Shown here piece by piece: positions 1-5,266 of a stretch of DNA of 5,266 nt. Every line of letters begins with the position of its first letter. The first letter of the stretch is position 1. Origin of the DNA: Clostridiaceae bacterium. GTDB lineage: Bacteria; Bacillota; Clostridia; Saccharofermentanales; UBA5734. The position numbers and the translations under genes were made by a program. Below the pieces are notes generated by a model. The model was not told the origin of the DNA. It made no database searches and was given only the letters and a program-made list of their open reading frames with translations. The stretch is from assembly GCA_012522285.1 (NCBI GenBank), contig JAAYKS010000066.1, forward strand, positions 1 through 5,266, read 5' to 3'.

Positions 1-1229
1 ATTTGATCCGCGTGCAAAACGGCGTTTCCATCGATGTGCTCGAGGCAACCCGCGAGTCAGCCATGGTGATCGGACGGATTCTGGACCGGTATCCGGCCGA
101 TGCGAAAGGGCAGGGTGCGCTGATCGCCTATCTCGGTACCGGGAATGTCGGGCTGGCTTATACACGGGAAGAGCTGGTTCGGTTTTCAACCAGCCTGCCG
201 ACCGGAGTCCAGCGCCTCAACGATCTGTTGTCCGGACTGCAGGACCAGACCGGCCGGTATCACGAGGTGCTCAGGGAGTACGTCCGCACTCTGCTCGGTC
301 ACATCCGGATCCAGCTCGAAGGTTCATTGCCCGATCGTTTGGTAGTGAACGGCCGCTTTGTCCGTGAAATCGCCACCCGTACGGGGGCTGTACCGCAAAA
401 CGGGCTGTATTGTGTCGGGCGAACCTCCTTGACGGCTCTCTATGAGACCTTGCGGCTGCGGGGGACACCGGCCGGAAGCGGAGACAACCCGCTGATGTCG
501 GCCCTGGCCGTCGTGTCGGAGTTAATTGACATGACTTCCGCAGAGGACCTTTGCGTTCCTGACTTCAGCTTTTCCGATACGGTCATCGACGAAATGGCTT
601 CCCGCGACTTTCGCTCCCGCAGTCAGGAGTCCATGCAGGTCAACGCGCTGGCGTCGGCTCGTCATATGGCCTCGGTGTTCCGTTGTGATTCCGCTCATGC
701 GGAATGGGTGGCACAATGCGCGCTCAACGTATTTGACACTCTCCGGAAACCACACGGGCTCGGAAGGCGCGCCCGGCTGCTGCTCGAACTGTCCGCGCAT
801 CTTCATGACGTGGGCTACTTTGTAAACACGCGAAATCACCGGAAAACCGCCTTCGAGATCCTGCGGGAGACCACATTGTTTGGACTCGGTGAGGACGATA
901 TGTTCCTGATCGCCTGCATCGCCGGCTTTGACGAAAACGAACCGGGGGTAGACCGCTTCCGGCAAGTCCCGTTCCGGAGGGACAAGGACCGGATCGTCGC
1001 GACCAAACTCGCTGCGATCCTGCAACTTGCGAATGCATTGGACCAGTCTCATACCCAGCGGCTGGGGGAACCGCGGGCCGAACTGACGGGGGGTCGGTTG
1101 ATGCTGCGATGCCGGAGCGACCAGGATGCCGCACTCGAACGATGGGCACTGAGGAGATGGACGCCTGCGTTTGAAGATGTCTTTGGCATCCGGCCGGAAC
1201 TGATCGTCGAATCCGCTCTATTACTGTAA
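1..1229 (+). CDS. Divergent Ppx/GppA-family phosphatase-like protein, 5'-truncated by window edge
   Basis: This is the C-terminal part (about 408 residues from base 3) of a protein of the exopolyphosphatase / guanosine-pentaphosphate phosphatase family. The frame is open to the left edge, so the true start and first part of the ATPase-fold domain lie outside; the TTG at base 3 is not a credible start. Residues about 10-150 match the second half of the actin-like domain. Residues about 205-350 match the HD-like domain: H221 in SARHMASVF, H268-D269 in AHLHDVGYF, H279 in NHRKTAFEIL, and KLAAILQLANALDQSH (335-350). The family normally hydrolyses polyphosphate or pppGpp, and its position just before ppk supports a polyphosphate role. 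However, the usual D-x-G-G-G-S-x-E loop reads YLGTGNVGL (43-51), so the conserved Asp and Glu are absent, and the second glycine loop reads VVNGRFVREIA. Family membership is fairly sure; catalytic activity is doubtful. It ends 27 nt before ppk. Confidence 0.82.
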   Translation, partial: LIRVQNGVSIDVLEATRESAMVIGRILDRYPADAKGQGALIAYLGTGNVGLAYTREELVRFSTSLPTGVQRLNDLLSGLQDQTGRYHEVLREYVRTLLGHIRIQLEGSLPDRLVVNGRFVREIATRTGAVPQNGLYCVGRTSLTALYETLRLRGTPAGSGDNPLMSALAVVSELIDMTSAEDLCVPDFSFSDTVIDEMASRDFRSRSQESMQVNALASARHMASVFRCDSAHAEWVAQCALNVFDTLRKPHGLGRRARLLLELSAHLHDVGYFVNTRNHRKTAFEILRETTLFGLGEDDMFLIACIAGFDENEPGVDRFRQVPFRRDKDRIVATKLAAILQLANALDQSHTQRLGEPRAELTGGRLMLRCRSDQDAALERWALRRWTPAFEDVFGIRPELIVESALLL

Positions 1230-1244
1230 GAAACGACCCGGATT

Positions 1245-1248
1245 GGAG
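1245..1248 (+). promoter_or_regulatory. Ribosome binding site of ppk
   Basis: GGAG lies 8 nt upstream of the ATG at 1257. Two other ATGs at 1249 and 1253 are closer to it (0 and 4 nt) but in other frames. Only 1257 opens the PPK frame and it has the best spacing, so this site decides the start. Confidence 0.7.
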
Positions 1249-1262
1249 ATGGATGGATGGAT
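1249..1262 (+). repeat. Short ATGG tetranucleotide tandem repeat over the ppk start codon
   Basis: ATGGATGGATGGAT is 3.5 copies of ATGG, placing three ATG triplets at 1249, 1253 and 1257 in three different frames. The third is the ppk start. The frame from 1249 stops at TGA 1306-1308 and the frame from 1253 stops at TGA 1325-1327, so neither makes a meaningful protein. The tract is short and may be chance. Confidence 0.6.
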
Positions 1263-3347
1263 CCACAGAACGTGTCCAACGCGTTTCCCTATACCAACCG
1301 CGAGCTGAGCTGGCTGGATTTCAATGACCGCGTACTGGATGAGGCGTTCGAGACAGCGACGCCGCTGCTGGACCGCGTCAATTTTTGCGGGATTACTGCT
1401 TCCAATCTGGACGAGTTTTTCATGGTGCGCGTCGCAGGCCTCCAGGAGCAAGTGCGGTCGGGCTACAACGAACCCGACCCCGCGGGATTGACCCCCCAGC
1501 GCCAGTTGGAACTCATCCGGAACCGCGTGCTTCGCTTTTACGATCGCCAGTCGGGCTGCCTGCACGGACTGCTGTTGCCTACCCTGGCCGAGCGGGGCAT
1601 CCGGTTTTTGGGTCCGGACGACCTCGACGACCGGCAACGCGTGCACGCGGCAGGGTATTTCAGCCGGATCGTACATCCGGTCCTCACCCCGATGGCGGTC
1701 GACCGCAGCCGCCCCTTCCCCGTGCTGGTCAACATGTCCCTCTATCTGGGAATCCGGCTGCGGCGGGAGCAGGACACCCATTTCGCCATCCTGCAGATTC
1801 CCACCGTTCTCCCGCGGTTTGTTCCGCTGCCGAGCGAACCGGGACGGACCGATTTCATCCTGCTGGAAGACCTGGTCGTGGACCATCTGCATGAGTTGTT
1901 CGATGCCTACGAGTTGCGCGCATCCGTCCTGTTTCGTTTGACGCGCGACCTGGACCTCGAAATCGACGAAGACGCGGAGGACCTCTTTTCCGAAATTCAG
2001 GAATTCATCAAAAAGAGACGGCGCGGCAGGCCGGTCCGGCTGGAGATTGAACCCGGCTGCGACGATCGCCTGCGGTCCTTCCTGTACGAAATGCTCAAGG
2101 TCGACGACCCGATCGTCTATGAGACCGAAGAACCTCTGGACCGGGCGGCGTTCAAGCGGTTGTATGGAAACGAAGCGTTCGCGTCTCTCCGGCAACCTGC
2201 GATCCGGCCGGCTCCCGCTGTGGATTTTCCGGAGGGGGAAAACCTGTTCGACTGCATTCGCAGACGGGACCGGATGGTCCACCACCCGTATGAAAGTTTC
2301 GACAGTGTTGTGGGATTCATCCGCGCGGCCGCCGAGGACGACCAGGTACTGGCCATCAAGCAGACCTTGTACCGCGTCAGCGGCCATTCCGCGATCATCG
2401 CGGCGCTGATGCGAGCGGCAGACCGCGGCAAGCAGGTCACCGTGCTTGTGGAACTCAAGGCGCGATTCGACGAAGAAAACAACATCGCTTGGGCCCGCCA
2501 GCTAGAAGAGGCGGGGTGTCATGTGATCTACGGTCTAGTGGGACTTAAAATCCATTGTAAAATCGCGCTGGTCATCCGCCGCGAAGAGGAGGGCATCCGC
2601 CGCTATCTCCATCTGGGAACCGGCAACTACAACGACACGACCGCGCGGTTGTACACCGACATCGGCATGTTCACCGCCCGCGAAGGGTACGGGGCAGACG
2701 CCTCGTCGCTGTTCAACTCCCTGACGGGGTATACCCGTCCGCCCGCGTTCAACCGGCTGATCGCGGCACCGGACGACTGCCGCGCGTTTTTGGTCCGCAT
2801 GATCCGACAGGAGATCGAACACAGCCGTCGCGGGCTGGATTGTGGGATCACCATCAAAGTCAACTCCCTGGTCGACGAAGCCCTCATCCGCCTGTTCTAC
2901 GAGGCCTCCTGTGCCGGTGTCCCCATCCGACTGGTCGTCCGCGGCATCTGTTGTCTCGTGCCCGGGATCCCGGGCGTCTCCGAAAACATCCAGGTGTTCA
3001 GCCTCGTCGGCCGTTTTTTGGAGCACAGCCGGATTTTCCGTTTCGAAAACGCGGGCGAACCTAAACTCTATCTGGGAAGCGCGGATCTGATGCCCCGCAA
3101 TCTCGACCGGCGCGTGGAATTGTTGTTCCCGATCGACGAACCGGTGCTGATCGAGCGGCTTGAGCAGGTACTGGCCATCACACTGGCCGACAATGTCAAC
3201 CGGAGAGTACAGGACAACGAAGGCAGATACAGCAGGATCCGGCCGGCCGGCGAGGCCAGGCTGGACAGCCAGCGCGAGCTGGAACGGCTGGCGGCGACGG
3301 GCTGGAATCCCGAAGACGCACAAGCAGACCCCGGAGGTATGAGATGA
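1257..3347 (+). CDS. ppk: Polyphosphate kinase 1 (complete, 696 aa)
   Basis: PPK1 catalyses reversible transfer of the ATP gamma-phosphate onto polyphosphate through a phosphohistidine intermediate. The length of 696 residues is typical for the family. Domains follow the usual order: N-terminal helical domain (about 11-118, with NRELSWLDFNDRVL and NLDEFFMVRVAGL), head domain (about 125-315, starting near IVHPVLTPMAVDRSRPFP), and two phospholipase D-like catalytic domains (about 332-500 and 505-680). Catalytic features are intact: H433 in LKIHCKIAL is the predicted phosphorylated histidine, H452 lies in YLHLGTGNYND, R373 (TLYRVSG) and R403 (ELKARFDEENN) match metal/phosphate-binding arginines, and H590 is in FLEHSRIFRFEN. 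No frameshift or missing key residue is seen. The ATG at 1257 is chosen for its SD spacing and for the NRELSWL motif starting at residue 14. The stop overlaps the next gene's start by 4 nt. Enzyme identity is very secure; whether it mainly makes or consumes polyphosphate in vivo cannot be told. Confidence 0.98.
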   Translation: MDPQNVSNAFPYTNRELSWLDFNDRVLDEAFETATPLLDRVNFCGITASNLDEFFMVRVAGLQEQVRSGYNEPDPAGLTPQRQLELIRNRVLRFYDRQSGCLHGLLLPTLAERGIRFLGPDDLDDRQRVHAAGYFSRIVHPVLTPMAVDRSRPFPVLVNMSLYLGIRLRREQDTHFAILQIPTVLPRFVPLPSEPGRTDFILLEDLVVDHLHELFDAYELRASVLFRLTRDLDLEIDEDAEDLFSEIQEFIKKRRRGRPVRLEIEPGCDDRLRSFLYEMLKVDDPIVYETEEPLDRAAFKRLYGNEAFASLRQPAIRPAPAVDFPEGENLFDCIRRRDRMVHHPYESFDSVVGFIRAAAEDDQVLAIKQTLYRVSGHSAIIAALMRAADRGKQVTVLVELKARFDEENNIAWARQLEEAGCHVIYGLVGLKIHCKIALVIRREEEGIRRYLHLGTGNYNDTTARLYTDIGMFTAREGYGADASSLFNSLTGYTRPPAFNRLIAAPDDCRAFLVRMIRQEIEHSRRGLDCGITIKVNSLVDEALIRLFYEASCAGVPIRLVVRGICCLVPGIPGVSENIQVFSLVGRFLEHSRIFRFENAGEPKLYLGSADLMPRNLDRRVELLFPIDEPVLIERLEQVLAITLADNVNRRVQDNEGRYSRIRPAGEARLDSQRELERLAATGWNPEDAQADPGGMR
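3333..3337 (+). promoter_or_regulatory. Ribosome binding site of pfk, inside the end of ppk
   Basis: GGAGG lies 6 nt upstream of the ATG at 3344, within the last ppk codons (Gly-Gly). With the ATGA overlap it implies translation of pfk by ribosomes finishing ppk, plus independent initiation on a strong SD. Confidence 0.8.
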
Positions 3348-4420
3348 GAAGAATCGGGCTCTTGACCAGCGGAGGAGACTGCCAGGGACTCAACGCCGCA
3401 CTTCGTGGGGTTGCCAAAGCCCTGTACGAGTGGATGCCGGACACGGAGATCTACGGATTCCGCGATGGATACCAAGGCTTGATCACCGGCAACAGCAACA
3501 TGATGAAACCCGGAGATTTTTCCGGCATTCTGACGTTGGGCGGGACCATCCTCGGCACCTCGCGGCAACCGTTCAAAACCATGGTCAAGGGCGACGACGA
3601 CAGTGGCCCGGATAAGGTCGAAGCCATGCTGGCCACCTATCGCAAACTCGGGCTGGATGCGATGGTGATCCTCGGCGGAAACGGCACGCACAAGACAGCC
3701 AACCTGTTGCGCGAGAACGGCATGCGGGTCGTGACACTGCCCAAAACCATCGACAACGACGTGTGGGGGACCGATCTGACGTTTGGGTTCCAGAGTGCGG
3801 TCGACATCGCCACCCACGTCATCGACAACATCCATACCACCGCCATGTCCCACAGCCGGGTGTTCATCATCGAACTGATGGGGCACGACGCAGGCTGGTT
3901 GACCCTTTACGCCGGCGTCGCAGGCGGAGCGGATGTCATCCTGATTCCGGAAATCCCCTATAAACTCACATCCGTCTGCGCGACCATCGAAAACCGCATC
4001 GCACAGGGCAAGCATTTCTCAATCATTGCGCTCGCCGAAGGTGCGATCGATGCGAAAGAAGCGGAAATGTCCAAGAAAAAACTTCGTGCTAAACGGGAAA
4101 AGGAATCCTTCCCTTCGATTGGGTTCCGTCTCGCCCAGGAGTTGCTCGAAGCCACCGGCCGGGAATGCCGCGTGACCGTGCCCGGCCATTTCCAGCGCGG
4201 AGGACCGCCCTGCCCCGCAGACCGCGTGCTGTCCACCCGTCTGGGTGCCGGTGCGGTTCGCCTGATCCAGGACGGGGATTTTGGGAACATGGTCGGCATT
4301 GTCAACAACCAGATCGTTCCGGTCCCACTGGAAAAGGTCGCCGGCCGCCTCAAACTGGTGGAGCCAGAAGATTCCATGGTCTGCTGCGCCAAGTCGATCG
4401 GCGTCGATTTCGGAGATTAG
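3344..4420 (+). CDS. pfkA: 6-phosphofructokinase, PfkA superfamily (complete, 358 aa)
   Basis: The enzyme phosphorylates fructose 6-phosphate to fructose 1,6-bisphosphate in glycolysis. Recognisable elements in order: TSGGDCQGLNAALRG (8-22, phosphoryl-donor loop), GGTILGTSR (66-74), ILGGNGTHKTANLL (109-122), PKTIDND (133-139, catalytic base D137), a long conserved stretch TFGFQSAVDIAT (146-157), ELMGHDAGW (177-185, MGR-type substrate motif with His for Arg), PEIPY (202-206), and PGHFQRGGPPCPADR (280-294, substrate-binding R285). At 358 residues it is longer than the roughly 320-residue E. coli PfkA; a lysine-rich stretch near 238-254 falls where extra length would fit. G114 in the GGNGT loop is the ATP-type residue, while K134 in PKTIDND is the residue usual in PPi-dependent enzymes; N113 replaces the usual metal-binding Asp. 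I recall GGNGT in a long-PFK subgroup annotated as ATP-dependent, so ATP is favoured but PPi is possible. The start overlaps the ppk stop (ATGA) behind a GGAGG. Confidence 0.94.
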   Translation: MRRIGLLTSGGDCQGLNAALRGVAKALYEWMPDTEIYGFRDGYQGLITGNSNMMKPGDFSGILTLGGTILGTSRQPFKTMVKGDDDSGPDKVEAMLATYRKLGLDAMVILGGNGTHKTANLLRENGMRVVTLPKTIDNDVWGTDLTFGFQSAVDIATHVIDNIHTTAMSHSRVFIIELMGHDAGWLTLYAGVAGGADVILIPEIPYKLTSVCATIENRIAQGKHFSIIALAEGAIDAKEAEMSKKKLRAKREKESFPSIGFRLAQELLEATGRECRVTVPGHFQRGGPPCPADRVLSTRLGAGAVRLIQDGDFGNMVGIVNNQIVPVPLEKVAGRLKLVEPEDSMVCCAKSIGVDFGD

Positions 4421-4471
4421 CACGAACGGCCACAGAGCCCGCGACAAGGGTCTAGAAGGAGAATACCCAAG
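4421..4471 (+). promoter_or_regulatory. Short spacer with strong RBS before the MoxR gene
   Basis: This 51-nt gap holds GAAGGAG at 4455-4461, 10 nt upstream of the ATG at 4472. I see no convincing hairpin plus T-run terminator and no clear -35/-10 pair, so read-through from pfk is likely, but a weak promoter cannot be excluded by eye. Confidence 0.55.

Positions 4472-5266
<795 letters not shown>

Noticed and set aside
3..5. TTG as the real start of the first gene
   Set aside because: The frame is open to the window edge and the protein would begin inside the Ppx-fold domain, so the gene is truncated by the window rather than short.
1221..2387. Long antisense open frame (388 codons) opposite ppk
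   Set aside because: It is the complement of an unmistakable ppk gene in GC-rich DNA, where long antisense frames arise from codon bias. Its translation shows no family motif.
2960..2975. Perfect 16-nt palindrome GCCCGGGATCCCGGGC inside ppk
   Set aside because: It encodes the conserved-looking Val-Pro-Gly-Ile-Pro-Gly stretch of the PPK catalytic domain; GC-rich Pro/Gly codons explain it. There is no loop or other operator context.
2535..4015. Antisense open frames (262 and 315 codons) crossing the ppk-pfk junction
   Set aside because: Both are shadows of sense genes with intact catalytic motifs on the + strand.
4421..4454. Possible rho-independent terminator after pfk
   Set aside because: No stable GC stem followed by a T-run could be found in the spacer.

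Overview
The window is one continuous block of four protein genes, all on the + strand, from a GC-rich bacterium (roughly 60% G+C by eye). In order they are: the 3' part of a divergent Ppx/GppA-family gene (runs in from the left edge), a complete polyphosphate kinase 1 (ppk), a complete 6-phosphofructokinase (pfk), and the 5' part of a MoxR-family AAA+ ATPase (runs off the right edge). Gaps are 27 nt, a 4-nt overlap (ATGA) and 51 nt, and each of the three visible starts has a good Shine-Dalgarno sequence. This looks like one operon or a closely packed directon. I see no RNA genes, mobile elements, CRISPR array or convincing promoter or terminator.

The organism cannot be named from the sequence. 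The PFK (GGNGT loop, PKTIDND) and the MoxR protein resemble forms I associate with Clostridia-type Bacillota, spirochaetes and related anaerobes. The strong SD sequences fit such a lineage. This is an impression, not a placement.

Functionally, PPK1 makes polyphosphate from ATP reversibly, and a Ppx-family protein next to it would normally degrade polyphosphate or (p)ppGpp. Here the Ppx-like protein has lost the recognisable D-x-G-G-G-S-x-E phosphate-binding signature, so its role may be altered or regulatory. The PFK start codon lies inside the ppk stop region, so PPK and PFK synthesis are probably coupled, tying polyphosphate/ATP balance to a committed step of glycolysis. The PFK mixes ATP-type and PPi-type specificity residues, which leaves its phosphoryl donor open. 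The MoxR ATPase probably begins a separate functional module (usually followed by a DUF58 and VWA or transglutaminase genes) outside the window.

Nothing here is clearly a new system. The points most worth following are the degenerate Ppx partner and the coupled, mixed-signature PFK.
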